A stretch of DNA of 64,000 nt from Vibrio agarilyticus (GCF_012641465.1 NZ_JABAIK010000006.1:124001-188000), one strand, 5' to 3'. Shown: positions 19,231 through 29,190, numbered from the stretch's first letter. The notes: a model not told the origin generated them from the sequence alone. Numbers and translations: made by a program.

Positions 19231-19845
19231 ATGAGTTTCGTCGTTGGCCTCACTGGCGGCATTGCCAGTGGCAAGACCACAGTTGCCAATCGCTTTCATC
19301 AAGCATACGGCATTGATTTGGTTGACGCCGATGTGATTGCTCGGCAAGTTGTTGAACCGAAAACACAAGGTTTGCAGCAAATTGCCGCGCACTTTGGACC
19401 GCAAATTTTAAATCGTGATGGCACGCTTGACCGCGCCCAATTGCGTGAACGCATTTTTAATAATGATGCCGATAAACAGTGGCTCAATGAGTTAATGCAC
19501 CCTTTAATTCGCACGCAAATGCAACGTGCGCTTACCCAAACTCAGTCACCGTATGCATTATTAGTCGTACCGCTATTGATAGAAAATCAGCTGCAATCCT
19601 TATGTGACCGCATTTTGGTGGTGGATGTGGATGAACAAACCCAAATTGCACGTACCTGCGCTCGCGATGGGGTCTCTGCCGAACAGGTTCAAGCCATCCT
19701 TGCAGCACAAGCGACTCGCGCTCAGCGCCTGAGTTACGCCACCGAAGTCGTGGACAATCTCACGGATCAGCACACTCTTTTTGACAAAATTGACCAATTA
19801 CATCGAAAGTACCTAGCCATAAGTACACAAAATGGGCCAAAATAG
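19231..19845 (+). CDS. coaE: Dephospho-CoA kinase
   Basis: Last step of coenzyme A synthesis: phosphorylates the 3'-hydroxyl of dephospho-CoA. The protein has 204 residues from the ATG at 19231 (MSFVVGLTGGIASGKTTVAN), with the P-loop GGIASGKT close to the N-terminus. A longer in-frame reading from 19186 lies inside pilD and has no family match. The stop codon of pilD and this ATG are adjacent, fitting co-transcription with the pil genes. Confidence 0.96.
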   Translation: MSFVVGLTGGIASGKTTVANRFHQAYGIDLVDADVIARQVVEPKTQGLQQIAAHFGPQILNRDGTLDRAQLRERIFNNDADKQWLNELMHPLIRTQMQRALTQTQSPYALLVVPLLIENQLQSLCDRILVVDVDEQTQIARTCARDGVSAEQVQAILAAQATRAQRLSYATEVVDNLTDQHTLFDKIDQLHRKYLAISTQNGPK

Positions 19846-19872
19846 CGGCATCATTTCTACTGACTGAATAGC

Positions 19873-20613
19873 ATGAGCACGCACAAATTCGAACATCCGT
19901 TGAATGAAAAAACTCGTATTTATCTGCGAGTCGAATCTCTGTTGCGCCAAGCTCATGCCGCTGCGCAATTTCACGATCCCCACCAGTATCTGCTTTTTTT
20001 TCGTGCGCTGTTTGATCTCCTTGAGATCTTTGAACAGATCCAGCTCAAAAGTGAACTGGCCAAAGATCTGGAAAAACAGCGACAAACCTATCGAGCTTGG
20101 CTGGATGTGGATGGCGTTGATCAAGCCACTTTACGCACCTTGCTTGATGAACTGAGTCAAATTCATGCTCGCCTTATGGCAGCGGAGCGGTTTGGGCAAT
20201 CACTAAAAGAAGATCGATTTTTAGCCGCGATTCGTCAACGATTCAACTTGCCTGGTGGCGCTTGCTGCTTTGACTTGCCCGCCCTGCACTTTTGGCAACA
20301 TTTGCCAACGGAACGTCGCCAACGCGACAGTCAAAAATGGTTGAACTCATTACGCCCGCTCAGTGAGTCTCTCGCATTATGGCTTAAATTAACGCGAGAA
20401 ACGGGTCACTTAAAGCCGCAAATTGCGCGTACTGGTTTTTTCCAAAGCGACGCGGAAGAGGCCAATATTTTACGCCTTGAGATCCCATTAGAATTTGGGG
20501 TTTATCCGATGATTTCAGGCCATAAAAGTCGATTTGCGATTAAATTCCTCTACTTTGAAACCGGACAAGCCACCGCTCAAGATGTGACCTTTCATCTTGC
20601 TGTTTGCAATTAG
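19873..20613 (+). CDS. zapD: Cell division protein ZapD
   Basis: FtsZ-associated protein that cross-links FtsZ protofilaments at the division site. The protein has 246 residues, normal for the family, mostly alpha-helical in the first ~180 residues, starting with the typical [16 protein letters not shown]. The C-terminal part is the beta-rich domain ([20 protein letters not shown]). Co-oriented with coaE and yacG as in other gammaproteobacteria; a 127-bp repeat is inserted before yacG. Confidence 0.95.
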   Translation: MSTHKFEHPLNEKTRIYLRVESLLRQAHAAAQFHDPHQYLLFFRALFDLLEIFEQIQLKSELAKDLEKQRQTYRAWLDVDGVDQATLRTLLDELSQIHARLMAAERFGQSLKEDRFLAAIRQRFNLPGGACCFDLPALHFWQHLPTERRQRDSQKWLNSLRPLSESLALWLKLTRETGHLKPQIARTGFFQSDAEEANILRLEIPLEFGVYPMISGHKSRFAIKFLYFETGQATAQDVTFHLAVCN

Positions 20614-20717
20614 CTCCCCATTGAGCACCAGGTAATGCGGCCAAAGACTGGGCTTGGGCTTGATGACAGTTTCGCGTACACTGGCGGCTCTGTACCCAAC
20701 CCACTTGGCATGGCTGT

Positions 20718-20844
20718 TATACCCAAACAACTTGAAGATGCTGGTCGGCGACCAGCAAACAAAGCCTCTGAACATAGATATACTATGTGATGAGGTTTGT
20801 GAGTGCCGGTCAACAACGCTGCAACTTCAAGTAGGAAGGGGATA
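20718..20844 (+). repeat. 127-bp palindromic interspersed repeat, copy C
   Basis: TATACCCAAACAACTTGAAG ... CTTCAAGTAGGAAGGGGATA, exactly 127 bp as in copy A, with central CATAGATATACTATG. It occupies most of the 297-bp gap between zapD and yacG, interrupting an otherwise compact gene block. The reverse-strand reading of about 80 residues across it recurs in other copies and is a by-product of the repeat. Confidence 0.85.
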
Positions 20845-20910
20845 GACGGCACAATGCTGTAACATCAAGTTCCCAGCACTTGCTGAGTATGATTAACGTG
20901 AGTATTTATC

Positions 20911-21105
20911 ATGAACCAACCGACGATTGTTTCTTGCCCACAATGCGGCACCCAAGTCACTTGGGGTGAACAAAGTCCTCACCGTCCGTTTTGCAGTAAA
21001 AAATGCCAAATGATCGATTTTGGCGAGTGGGCGGATGAGGAAAATAGCATTCCTGGCGCGCCAGATATGTCAGATTCTGATGGCTGGTCAGAAGAACAGT
21101 ACTAA
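20911..21105 (+). CDS. yacG: DNA gyrase inhibitor YacG (small zinc-ribbon protein)
   Basis: A 64-residue protein with the YacG zinc finger CPQC ... FCSKKC followed by the typical [10 protein letters not shown] and an acidic C-terminal tail. In E. coli the protein binds GyrB and inhibits gyrase. Small size and motif order match the family exactly. It follows zapD in the conserved coaE-zapD-yacG order. Confidence 0.94.
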   Translation: MNQPTIVSCPQCGTQVTWGEQSPHRPFCSKKCQMIDFGEWADEENSIPGAPDMSDSDGWSEEQY

Positions 21106-21216
21106 CTTAGTTCTATGGTTCTGTGGAACACCCCACAGGAACACAGCACCTTAGGACCACTCTTAAACGTCGTCCTAACCCTCGTCACTAGCAACCCGCC
21201 CCTTTCCTTTCTCCAT

Positions 21217-21245
21217 AAAAAAACGGAGCCCCGAGGGACTCCGTT
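21217..21245 (-). terminator. Terminator of the rpsP-rimM-trmD-rplS operon
   Basis: Minus-strand stem ACGGAGTCCC-TCG-GGGCTCCGT followed by a run of seven T, located 28 bp after the rplS stop codon. Confidence 0.9.
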
Positions 21246-21272
21246 AATACTATGAGAACGCTAGTTATAGCA

Positions 21273-21626
21273 TTACTTCTTAGCAAGTTTCTCTTTGATA
21301 CGAGCTGACTTACCAGAACGCTCACGTAGGTAGTACAGTTTGGCACGACGTACTGCACCGCGGCGTTTAACTTCAATGCTATCAACAACTGGAGAGTGAG
21401 TTTGGAACGTACGCTCAACACCTTCACCGTTAGAGATCTTACGTACAGTGAATGCAGAGTGTAGACCACGGTTACGGATAGCGATTACAACGCCTTCAAA
21501 AGCCTGTAGACGCTCACGCTCACCTTCTTTTACCTTAACTTGAACAACAACAGTGTCACCTGGTGCAAATTTAGGTAGGTCTGATTTCATTTGCTCTTGC
21601 TCAAGAGCTTTGATGATGTTACTCAT
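21273..21626 (-). CDS. rplS: 50S ribosomal protein L19
   Basis: Structural protein at the 30S-50S interface. The protein has 117 residues from the ATG at 21626 ([20 protein letters not shown]), the usual size. A longer in-frame reading to 21686 overlaps trmD and has no family support. Last gene of the rpsP-rimM-trmD-rplS operon. Confidence 0.97.
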   Translation of the reverse strand: MSNIIKALEQEQMKSDLPKFAPGDTVVVQVKVKEGERERLQAFEGVVIAIRNRGLHSAFTVRKISNGEGVERTFQTHSPVVDSIEVKRRGAVRRAKLYYLRERSGKSARIKEKLAKK

Positions 21627-21666
21627 TTTCAATTTCCTAGAATAAACTGATACTAAATAAATTAGG

Positions 21667-22410
21667 TTACTGCGCTTTGTGTTCACGAATGAACTCAGCG
21701 AGCAATAGTTCCTGTTCGTCAGTCAGAGCTAGGTTTTCCAGAAGCTCTGGTCTTCTCAGCCAAGTTCGGCCTAGCGATTGCTGTAATCGCCAGCGACGAA
21801 TCGCCTGATGATTGCCTGACATCAACACCGTCGGAACGGTTTTATCGTCGAGGATCTCAGGGCGCGTATAGTGCGGGCAATCGAGTAAGCCATTCGCAAA
21901 AGAATCTTCTTCTGCAGAGGCAAAATCGCCTAACACTCCAGGGACAAAGCGCGATACCGCATCAATGAGCGTCATCGCCGGAATTTCTCCGCCGGTCATT
22001 ACAAAGTCACCAATTGACCATTCTTCGTCAACTTCGGACTGAATAATGCGCTCATCTACCCCTTCGTAGCGGCCACAAATGAGAAGCAAGTTCTCGTTTG
22101 TTGCCAGCTCAACAACCCCTTTTTGGTCGAGCTTGCGACCTTGAGGCGAGAGGTAAATGACTTTCGTCTTACCCGGTGAGGCTGCTTTGGCTGTGTGAAT
22201 AGCGTCGCGCAAAGGCTGCACCATCATCAACATACCGGGGCCACCACCGTAAGGTCTATCATCGACAGTTCGATGCTTATCGTGAGTGAAATCACGAGGA
22301 TTCCATGTCTCAATCGATAAGAGACCTTTTTTAACCGCTTGACCTGTTACTCCAAAATCCGTAACAGAACGGAACATTTCTGGAAATAGGCTAATAACGC
22401 CAACCCACAT
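21667..22410 (-). CDS. trmD: tRNA (guanine-37-N1)-methyltransferase TrmD
   Basis: SAM-dependent SPOUT enzyme that methylates G37 of tRNAs reading CNN codons and prevents +1 frameshifts. The protein has 247 residues. The knotted-fold motifs are visible: [26 protein letters not shown] and [14 protein letters not shown]. It sits between rimM and rplS with short spacing in the standard ribosomal operon. Confidence 0.97.
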   Translation of the reverse strand: MWVGVISLFPEMFRSVTDFGVTGQAVKKGLLSIETWNPRDFTHDKHRTVDDRPYGGGPGMLMMVQPLRDAIHTAKAASPGKTKVIYLSPQGRKLDQKGVVELATNENLLLICGRYEGVDERIIQSEVDEEWSIGDFVMTGGEIPAMTLIDAVSRFVPGVLGDFASAEEDSFANGLLDCPHYTRPEILDDKTVPTVLMSGNHQAIRRWRLQQSLGRTWLRRPELLENLALTDEQELLLAEFIREHKAQ

Positions 22411-22437
22411 GTTAAATTCGCTCTGTAGTTTTGAAGA

Positions 22438-22986
22438 TTAGAATCCAGGATCCCAGTCAACTTCGATCCGTTGAGCTTCGCGATCCACTTTAATGATCAC
22501 TTGCTCTTCAAGGAACGGAATTAATCGTTCCTTTTGCCCAAAAGCATCTTTTAGATTGGCTTTTACTACCAAAACATCGTTCGAGCCAGTTTCAAGCATG
22601 TCTGTGACTGTGCCTAAATCGTAACCTTTAGTGGTCACTACTTGCATTCCGAACAATTCACGCCAGTAGAACTCGTCTTCTGACAATTCTGGTAATACCG
22701 CCGGGTCAATCGCAATTTCGACATTGGTTAGCAGATGCGCGTCTTCGCGTACTTCTAATCCTTCAAGCTTTACCACCATACCTTTGTTATGGCGCTTCCA
22801 GCTTTCGACTTTGTGCTCAACCCACTGCCCTTTTTCGTTAACAAACCAAGGGCTGTAATCAAAGATGTTTTCAGCATTGTCTGTGTAGGAAAAAACCTTG
22901 AGCCAACCACGAATGCCATAAGTAGCACCAAACTTACCTACAACCATTTTTTCGTTGCTCATTGTTTCTTTACCTTTCATCGACAT
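22438..22986 (-). CDS. rimM: 16S rRNA processing protein RimM
   Basis: Assembly factor that binds S19 in the 30S head. The protein has 182 residues from ATG 22986. A downstream ATG ([12 protein letters not shown]) is an alternative start, but the [10 protein letters not shown] leader is also found in other Vibrio RimM proteins as I recall them. An N-terminal barrel ([14 protein letters not shown]) is followed by a PRC-barrel C-terminal domain ([20 protein letters not shown]). 25 bp after rpsP. Confidence 0.96.
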   Translation of the reverse strand: MSMKGKETMSNEKMVVGKFGATYGIRGWLKVFSYTDNAENIFDYSPWFVNEKGQWVEHKVESWKRHNKGMVVKLEGLEVREDAHLLTNVEIAIDPAVLPELSEDEFYWRELFGMQVVTTKGYDLGTVTDMLETGSNDVLVVKANLKDAFGQKERLIPFLEEQVIIKVDREAQRIEVDWDPGF

Positions 22987-23011
22987 AAGCTAATTTCTAC
23001 TTTCGTTAGAA

Positions 23012-23260
23012 TTAAGCCGCTTTTTGAGCGTCTTTAACTAGCTTAGCAACGCGGTCAGATAGAGATGCGCCTTGACCAACCCAGTGGTTAACGCGATCTA
23101 GATCGATACGTAGACCTTCTTCTTGACCTTGTGCAGTTGGGTTAAAGAAACCCACTTTCTCGATGAAACGGCCAGTTGCAACATTGCGGCTGTCCGCTAC
23201 TACGATTTGATAGAATGGACGCTTTTTCGCGCCGTGACGTGCCAAACGAATGGTTACCAT
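23012..23260 (-). CDS. rpsP: 30S ribosomal protein S16
   Basis: An 82-residue protein with the typical N-terminus [20 protein letters not shown]. First gene of the operon rpsP-rimM-trmD-rplS, transcribed from a candidate promoter about 95 bp upstream. Confidence 0.97.
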   Translation of the reverse strand: MVTIRLARHGAKKRPFYQIVVADSRNVATGRFIEKVGFFNPTAQGQEEGLRIDLDRVNHWVGQGASLSDRVAKLVKDAQKAA

Positions 23261-23356
23261 GTCGTCCTCTTTGCTTTCTCAAAAATAAAATTAACCCCAG
23301 TAACCGCTTAAATTTATTAAACAGTTTGGGGTCTCGTGCCAAAATAAAGCTCCGGA

Positions 23357-23384
23357 ATTTTACTCTTATTCCGAAGCAATGCAA
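23357..23384 (-). promoter_or_regulatory. Candidate rpsP operon promoter
   Basis: Minus-strand -35 TTGCAT (23384-23379), 16-bp spacer, -10 TAAAAT (23362-23357), about 100 bp upstream of the rpsP start. It lies in the 254-bp gap between ffh and rpsP, which has no gene. Confidence 0.45.
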
Positions 23385-23514
23385 GGTCTTTAGCTACTTT
23401 TTCACCACCACAAACTGAGCCGTAATGATGTGATCTCGCTAACACCTTGAAACTTTATGCTCAAACAACTGAAAGGGTTAGAGATGCGTTAGCATCAAAA
23501 CCACAGCGCTGCGA

Positions 23515-24894
23515 TTAACGACCAAACGGATTAAAACCACCACCGCCCATGCCACCCATCATGCCTTGCATGTTGCGCATCATGCCTTTCATGCCGCCCT
23601 TTTGCATTTTCTTCATCATCTTCTGCATCTGGGTAAACTGCTTGAGTAGACGGTTAACGTCTTGCACTTGAGTGCCAGAGCCTGCTGCAATCCGTTTTTT
23701 GCGCGAGCCTTTAATCAGTTCTGGACGCTGACGTTCTTTCATCGTCATTGAATTGATAATGGCTTCCATCTGCTTAAACATTTTGTCATCGACCTTGTCT
23801 TTGACATTAGCAGGAAGTTGCGACATGCCTGGAAGCTTATCAAGCATTCCCATCATGCCGCCCATATTTTGCATTTGGCCTAACTGCTCACGAAAATCTT
23901 CCAGATCAAAGCCTTTCTTCTCTTTGAACTTTTGTGCCAGTTTCGCCGCTTTTTCGTGGTCAACGTTACGCTGCAGATCTTCAATCAGCGACAACACATC
24001 GCCCATGCCGAGAATGCGTGATGCTACGCGGTCAGGGTGGAACGGCTCTAGTGCATCGGTTTTTTCACCGACACCCAAGAATTTGATGGGCTTACCTGTA
24101 ATATGACGTACCGATAGCGCCGCACCGCCGCGAGCATCGCCGTCGACCTTAGTTAAAATAACCCCGGTCAATGGCAGTGCGTCACCAAACGCTTTTGCCG
24201 TATTGGCCGCATCTTGACCTGTCATGGCGTCAACCACAAACAAGGTTTCGACTGGATTTATCGCTGCGTGCAACTGCTGAATTTCAGCCATCATCTGCTC
24301 ATCAATCGCAAGACGACCCGCCGTATCGACCAGCAGCACGTCATAGAATTTCTTCTTAGCGTGATCAATGGCGGCATTGGCAATATCAATCGGCTTTTGA
24401 TCTGGGCTTGATGGGAAGAAATCAACGCCCACATCGGTGGCAAGCGTTTCAAGCTGCTTAATTGCTGCAGGGCGATAAACGTCGGCAGACACGACCAGCA
24501 CTTTCTTTTTATCGCGCTCGGTCAAAAGTTTGGCCAACTTACCCACAGAGGTCGTTTTACCAGCCCCTTGCAAACCCGCCATCAACACCACAGCAGGTGG
24601 CTGAGCGGCAAGGTTGAGCGCTTCATTAGACTCACCCATAACCGCTTCAAGCTCAGCTTGAACAATTTTGATAAACTCTTGGCCTGGCGTGAGCGACTTT
24701 GATACTTCAACCCCTACCGCGCCAGCTTTAACGCGATTAACAAACTCGCGAACCACAGGTAGGGCGACATCCGCTTCAAGCAGCGCCATGCGCACTTCGC
24801 GCAGCGTCTCTTTGATATTGTCTTCGGTCAGGCGACCTTTGCCGCTGATGTTTTTCAGCGTTCTGGATAAACGATCCGTTAAATTCTCAAACAT
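23515..24894 (-). CDS. ffh: Signal recognition particle protein Ffh (SRP54)
   Basis: GTPase that binds 4.5S RNA and signal sequences of nascent inner-membrane proteins. The protein has 459 residues. An N domain is followed by the G domain with the P-loop GLQGAGKTTSVGKLA, DTAGRLAIDEQ and TKVDGDARGGAAL, then the methionine-rich M domain, which ends in a Met/Gly-rich tail (residues ~425-459). Upstream of the rpsP operon in the same orientation, as in E. coli. Confidence 0.97.
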   Translation of the reverse strand: MFENLTDRLSRTLKNISGKGRLTEDNIKETLREVRMALLEADVALPVVREFVNRVKAGAVGVEVSKSLTPGQEFIKIVQAELEAVMGESNEALNLAAQPPAVVLMAGLQGAGKTTSVGKLAKLLTERDKKKVLVVSADVYRPAAIKQLETLATDVGVDFFPSSPDQKPIDIANAAIDHAKKKFYDVLLVDTAGRLAIDEQMMAEIQQLHAAINPVETLFVVDAMTGQDAANTAKAFGDALPLTGVILTKVDGDARGGAALSVRHITGKPIKFLGVGEKTDALEPFHPDRVASRILGMGDVLSLIEDLQRNVDHEKAAKLAQKFKEKKGFDLEDFREQLGQMQNMGGMMGMLDKLPGMSQLPANVKDKVDDKMFKQMEAIINSMTMKERQRPELIKGSRKKRIAAGSGTQVQDVNRLLKQFTQMQKMMKKMQKGGMKGMMRNMQGMMGGMGGGGFNPFGR

Positions 24895-24942
24895 TGTCGT
24901 CTCTTATGTCGAATCTTCGTTGCCATTTTCATCGACGCTGTT

Positions 24943-25069
24943 GATACCCAACCCTATATCGATGCAGGTCAGCCCCTCATAAGCAAAGCCTCTGAACATA
25001 GACACGCTATGTAGTGAGGTCTGTGAGAGCAAGCTGACAACCCCGCAACGTCAAGTAGGAAGGGGATAT
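24943..25069 (+). repeat. 127-bp palindromic interspersed repeat, copy D
   Basis: GATACCCAACCCTATATCGATGC ... GTCAAGTAGGAAGGGGATAT. The same length and central CATAGACACGCTATG hairpin as the other copies, but with several substitutions in the left end, so an older copy. Confidence 0.75.
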
Positions 25070-25200
25070 AAGCGTCATTTGGCTGCCATGCAGGCAAACA
25101 ATAGAATGAGTATACCTTAGCCAAAGATTGAGTTACACCTAAGTCGTGAGAGCTAGGATATAAACAGTTCACAAACCGCCACAAAAAACGGTGCGAAAGG

Positions 25201-25229
25201 TCAACACACCTCATCACTTCGTATATAAT
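25201..25229 (+). promoter_or_regulatory. Candidate ypjD promoter
   Basis: -35 TCAACA, 17-bp spacer and a consensus -10 TATAAT (25224-25229), 35 bp before the ypjD ATG. Confidence 0.55.
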
Positions 25230-25263
25230 GCGGCCACTGACTTTTGGAATATTACCTAAAATT

Positions 25264-26058
25264 ATGGACTCTATTATCGCCGTCGCTGCTGCTTTACTCT
25301 ATGCGGTGGCCATCGCCACTATTGTGCCAGGCCTTGCACAACAAACGGGGATAAAAATTCGTATCGTGCTTGTGGCTGCAACCGCAGCACTGATTTGTCA
25401 TGCTTGGCTATTAAGCGATCTTATCTTTAATGACAGTGGCCAAAATCTCAGTATTTTGAATGTCGCATCACTCATCAGTTTTATCATTTCGCTGGTTCTG
25501 AGTGCCGCCATGCTCAAACAGCGTTTATGGTTTTTGCTTCCTGTCGCATACTGTTTTGCCGCGATTAATCTCACGGCCGCAAACCATCTTCCCAGCACTT
25601 TTCTGCATCATTTAGAAAACGACCCTAAGTTATTGATTCATATTTCACTGGCGCTGTTTTCATACGCCACATTGACGATAGGGACACTGTACGCATTACA
25701 ACTGGCATGGCTGGATAATCGGTTAAAAAGTAAAAAATCACTGGCGATTAACCCCAATATGCCACCGTTAATGCTGATTGAACGCCATTTGTTTAAGATC
25801 ATTCTCGTCGGCAACCTCTTATTAACGGCCACTTTGCTAACTGGATTTATTTTTGTGCACGATATGTTCGCTCAAGGTAAAGGTCACAAGGCCATTTTAT
25901 CTTTCATGGCGTGGGTGGTTTATTCGGTGCTGCTGTGGGGCCACTATCAGCAAGGTTGGCGAGGTAAAAAAGTGACGTGGTTCGCCATTGTCGGCGCCAC
26001 ATTGCTTACCTTGGCGTATTTCGGTAGCCGCTTTGTGCGCGAGATCATTCTCAGCTAA
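25264..26058 (+). CDS. ypjD: Cytochrome c assembly-like inner-membrane protein YpjD
   Basis: A 264-residue integral membrane protein of the CcsA/HemX-like family with about eight hydrophobic segments. The region LIHISLALFSYATLTIGTLY and the C-terminal ILSFMAWVVYSVLLWGHYQ show the conserved histidine-containing helices of the family. Start at ATG 25264 (MDSIIAVAAALLYAV); an upstream in-frame reading from 25228 includes the -10 region and is rejected. The gene next to ffh is YpjD in many gammaproteobacteria; its exact role is not established. Confidence 0.92.
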   Translation: MDSIIAVAAALLYAVAIATIVPGLAQQTGIKIRIVLVAATAALICHAWLLSDLIFNDSGQNLSILNVASLISFIISLVLSAAMLKQRLWFLLPVAYCFAAINLTAANHLPSTFLHHLENDPKLLIHISLALFSYATLTIGTLYALQLAWLDNRLKSKKSLAINPNMPPLMLIERHLFKIILVGNLLLTATLLTGFIFVHDMFAQGKGHKAILSFMAWVVYSVLLWGHYQQGWRGKKVTWFAIVGATLLTLAYFGSRFVREIILS

Positions 26059-26157
26059 CGCAGAGAAAATTAGATTGACTGGCGATAAAACGTCCAATTG
26101 ACAACTTAGCTTCAATAGCGCACAGTGAGACCATACAGCACAAGGATTGGGTAAGTT

Positions 26158-27453
26158 TTGGACGACATCTCTACGGGTATCTTATTGACGCTACTCGCGT
26201 GTCTTATCGTCATATCAGGTTATTTTTCCGGCTCAGAGACTGGCATGATGGCTCTGAACCGTTATCGACTTAAGCACCTTGCTAATCAAGGTCATAAGGG
26301 CGCTAAACGCGTTGAGCGCCTGCTTGAACGTCCTGATCGGCTTATTGGTCTCATCTTGATTGGCAACAATCTGGTCAACATTCTCGCCTCCGCGATTGCC
26401 ACCATTTTAGGTATGCGCTTATTCGGCAATCTTGGCGTTGCCATTGCCACGGGCGCTCTCACCTTAATCATTTTGGTGTTTGCCGAAGTTACGCCAAAAA
26501 CCATTGCGGCGCTCTACCCCGAACGTGTCTCTTTTGCCAGTAGCATTGTTCTCACCGCTCTAATGAAATTACTTGCGCCATTGGTGGCGTTAGTTAACCT
26601 CATCACCAATGGCTTCATTCGGCTGCTTGGTGTCAATACCGCGCAAGAGAGCAAAGACGAACTAAGCAGTGATGAGCTGCGCACTGTGGTGAATGAAGCA
26701 GGCAATCTTATCCCCTCTCGTCACCAAGATATGCTGGTTTCTATTTTGGATCTCGAACACGTGACGGTGAGCGACATTATGGTGCCACGCAATGAAATTA
26801 GCGGCATCGATGTGAATGACGATTGGAAATCTATCGTACGCCAACTCACTCACTCGGCTCATGGGCGTGTGGTTTTGTACCGCGACAATATTGATGATGT
26901 GGTCGGTATGCTGCGGCTGCGCGAAGCGTATCGCATTATGTTAGAGAAAAATGAGTTCAATAAAGAGACGCTGCTGCGCGCAGCCGATGAAGTCTACTTC
27001 ATTCCTGAAGGAACTCCGCTGAATGTTCAACTGCTAAAATTTCAAAGAAAGAAGCAGCGAATTGGCCTGATTGTGGATGAATATGGCGACATCAACGGAC
27101 TTATCACGCTTGAAGATATTCTTGAGGAGATCGTCGGCGAATTTACCACGTCGATTTCGCCCAGCCTAGCGGATGAAATCACCCCTCAGCAAGATGGCAG
27201 CTTTTTAATCGAAGGCTCGACCAACATTCGCGACATCAACAAAGGGCTGAAATGGCGTTTGCCAACCGATGGACCACGCACACTTAATGGCCTTATTTTG
27301 GAACACTTAGAGCACATTCCAGAAAGCCATCTCAGTTTGCAAGTTGCAGAGCATGCGATGGAAATCGTTGATCTCGAGGAAAATCGAGTCAAGTTAGTTC
27401 GAGTTTATCCCAAAAGTAAACCGCTCGGTGATTTCACGCCCGCGTCATCGTAA
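26158..27453 (+). CDS. CNNM/HlyC-CorC family membrane protein (CorB/YfjD-like)
   Basis: A 431-residue protein. The N-terminal ~190 residues are a DUF21/CNNM transmembrane domain (GYFSGSETGMMALNRYRLKHL, VFAEVTPKTIAALYPERV). A tandem CBS pair follows (residues ~200-330, ITLEDILEEIVGEF), then a C-terminal CorC/HlyC domain. Members are linked to Mg2+/Co2+ efflux and resistance. The start appears to be TTG at 26158 (reading MDDISTGILL), as no ATG fits. Follows ypjD by about 100 bp, the conserved ffh/ypjD/yfjD neighbourhood. Confidence 0.92.
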   Translation: MDDISTGILLTLLACLIVISGYFSGSETGMMALNRYRLKHLANQGHKGAKRVERLLERPDRLIGLILIGNNLVNILASAIATILGMRLFGNLGVAIATGALTLIILVFAEVTPKTIAALYPERVSFASSIVLTALMKLLAPLVALVNLITNGFIRLLGVNTAQESKDELSSDELRTVVNEAGNLIPSRHQDMLVSILDLEHVTVSDIMVPRNEISGIDVNDDWKSIVRQLTHSAHGRVVLYRDNIDDVVGMLRLREAYRIMLEKNEFNKETLLRAADEVYFIPEGTPLNVQLLKFQRKKQRIGLIVDEYGDINGLITLEDILEEIVGEFTTSISPSLADEITPQQDGSFLIEGSTNIRDINKGLKWRLPTDGPRTLNGLILEHLEHIPESHLSLQVAEHAMEIVDLEENRVKLVRVYPKSKPLGDFTPASS

Positions 27454-27544
27454 ACGAGCCTTACACCCATCGCCGCCACATTAAAGAGACGGGCTGACGA
27501 TAAACAAAACGGCGATAGGCTCAAACAATTTGACGTTGCCGATT

Positions 27545-27574
27545 CAATAAGGCCAGCTTTCGCTGGCCTTATTA
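27545..27574. terminator. Bidirectional terminator
   Basis: AATAAGGCCAGC-TTTC-GCTGGCCTTATT lies between the convergent CNNM gene and the COG2509 flavoprotein gene, with a short A/T context on both sides. Confidence 0.85.
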
Positions 27575-27579
27575 TCATT

Positions 27580-29190
27580 CTACTCTTGCTCAAGTATCGC
27601 TTTGGCTACGGCTTCAGCCACTTTGATCCCATCAATCCCTGCAGACAAAATGCCCCCCGCATACCCAGCGCCTTCACCCGCGGGGTAGAAACCTTTAAGA
27701 TTGACGCTTTGGAAGTCTTTCCCGCGTTTAATGCACACTGGCGATGACGTACGTGTTTCAACGCCAGTCAGCAAACCATCTTCGCTGGCAAATCCTTTGA
27801 TTTTACGATCAAACGCTGGAATCGCTTCACGAATCGCTTCAATCGCAAACGGAGGCAAGGCTTTAGACAAATCCGTCAATTTGATGCCCGGCGTGAATGA
27901 GGGTTCAACATCACCCAATGCACTCGGATCGCGGCCTTTTAGGAAATCGCCAATCTTCTGCGCTGGCGCGTCATAGTTCTCGCCGCCGAGTAAGTACGCG
28001 TTAGATTCCAATTCACGTTGAAAACGAATACCCGCCAAAGGATCGCCCGGGTAATCCACCTCAGGCGAAATACCAACGACAATCGCACTATTGGCATTAC
28101 GCTCAGCGCGCGAGTATTGGCTCATACCATTGGTCACAACGCGGCCTTCTTCCGATGTTGCCGCCACCACAGTGCCGCCAGGACACATACAGAAACTGTA
28201 CACAGTGCGGCCATTTTTACAGTGATACACCAACTTATAATCCGCCGCGCCGAGCAATGGATGTCCTGCATTACTGCCAAAACGCGCTTCATCAATCATC
28301 GATTGTTTGTGCTCAATACGGAAACCGACGGAAAATGGTTTGGCTTCCATATAAACGCCACGTTGATGCAGCATTTCAAAGGTATCACGGGCACTGTGCC
28401 CCACGGCTAATACCACGTGACGAGATTTTATCGTTTCGCCGCTCGATAAGGTGACGCCGGTAATTTGACCATCTTCAATATGCAAATCATCAACGCGAGT
28501 GCTGAAATGAATTTCACCACCGAGCTCAATAATTTTGGCGCGCATTTTTTCAATCATGGTGACCAGTTTAAAAGTACCAATGTGCGGTTTACTCACGTAG
28601 AGAATTTCTTCTGGAGCCCCCGCCTCAACAAATTCGGTGATCACTTTACGGCCGTAAAAATTAGGATCTTTCACTTGGCTATAAAGTTTGCCATCGGAAA
28701 ACGTACCTGCACCACCTTCACCAAACTGCACATTCGACTCAGGGTTTAATGTGCGCTTGCGCCAAAAGCCAAACGTATCTTTGGTCCGTTCGCGCACTTC
28801 TTTACCGCGCTCAACAATAATCGGATTAAAACCCATTTGAGCCAAAACAAGCCCCGCAAACAGACCACAAGGGCCAAAGCCAATCACTACCGGGCGCTCG
28901 GTAAGATCTGCCGGCGCTTTTCCAACAAATTTGTACTCCATATCTGGCGTTTGACGCACATGAGGATCGCGTTCAAATTTTGCGAGCAACTGAGCCTCAT
29001 CGCTCTCCACCAGCACATCGAGCGTATAAATCAGATGAATATTGCTTTTCTTACGAGCATCATAACCACGTCTAAACACATTGAATGAGAGAACTTGCTG
29101 CGCCGAAATCGCCAATTTTTTGGTGATGGCTTCGAGCAATGCGTCTTCCGCGTGATCGAGCGGAAGTTTGATTTCATTTAAACGTATCAT
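27580..29190 (-). CDS. FAD-dependent dehydrogenase of the COG2509 family
   Basis: A 536-residue flavoprotein. An N-terminal ~90-residue domain (LNEIKLPLDHAEDALLEAI) is followed by an FAD-binding fold with VIGFGPCGLFAGLVLAQMG. Other conserved parts are GEGGAGTFSDGKLYS, the CMCPGGTVVAATSEEGRVVTNG cysteine segment and the closing GEGAGYAGGILSAGIDG. This matches the uncharacterised NAD(P)/FAD-dependent oxidoreductases of COG2509, whose substrate is unknown. Stands alone between terminators and fdxA. Confidence 0.9.
   Translation of the reverse strand: MIRLNEIKLPLDHAEDALLEAITKKLAISAQQVLSFNVFRRGYDARKKSNIHLIYTLDVLVESDEAQLLAKFERDPHVRQTPDMEYKFVGKAPADLTERPVVIGFGPCGLFAGLVLAQMGFNPIIVERGKEVRERTKDTFGFWRKRTLNPESNVQFGEGGAGTFSDGKLYSQVKDPNFYGRKVITEFVEAGAPEEILYVSKPHIGTFKLVTMIEKMRAKIIELGGEIHFSTRVDDLHIEDGQITGVTLSSGETIKSRHVVLAVGHSARDTFEMLHQRGVYMEAKPFSVGFRIEHKQSMIDEARFGSNAGHPLLGAADYKLVYHCKNGRTVYSFCMCPGGTVVAATSEEGRVVTNGMSQYSRAERNANSAIVVGISPEVDYPGDPLAGIRFQRELESNAYLLGGENYDAPAQKIGDFLKGRDPSALGDVEPSFTPGIKLTDLSKALPPFAIEAIREAIPAFDRKIKGFASEDGLLTGVETRTSSPVCIKRGKDFQSVNLKGFYPAGEGAGYAGGILSAGIDGIKVAEAVAKAILEQE

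Larger units (their letters stand above)
24895..25263. promoter_or_regulatory. Divergent ffh / ypjD intergenic region
   Basis: 369 bp that contain repeat copy D (24943-25069), a possible minus-strand -10 TATACT for ffh at 25114-25109, and a good plus-strand promoter for ypjD at 25201-25229. The repeat therefore lies inside the probable ffh leader, so it would be transcribed as part of the ffh 5' untranslated region. Confidence 0.45.

Noticed and set aside
20610-20852. Minus-strand frame of about 80 residues containing EVAALLTGTHKPHH, with similar frames at 5364-5555 and 24969-25217
   Set aside because: The similarity between them comes from the 127-bp repeat; the frames differ in length and lack ribosome sites.
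27701-28749. Several plus-strand frames opposite the COG2509 flavoprotein
   Set aside because: They are shadows of a gene with intact motifs over its entire length on the other strand.
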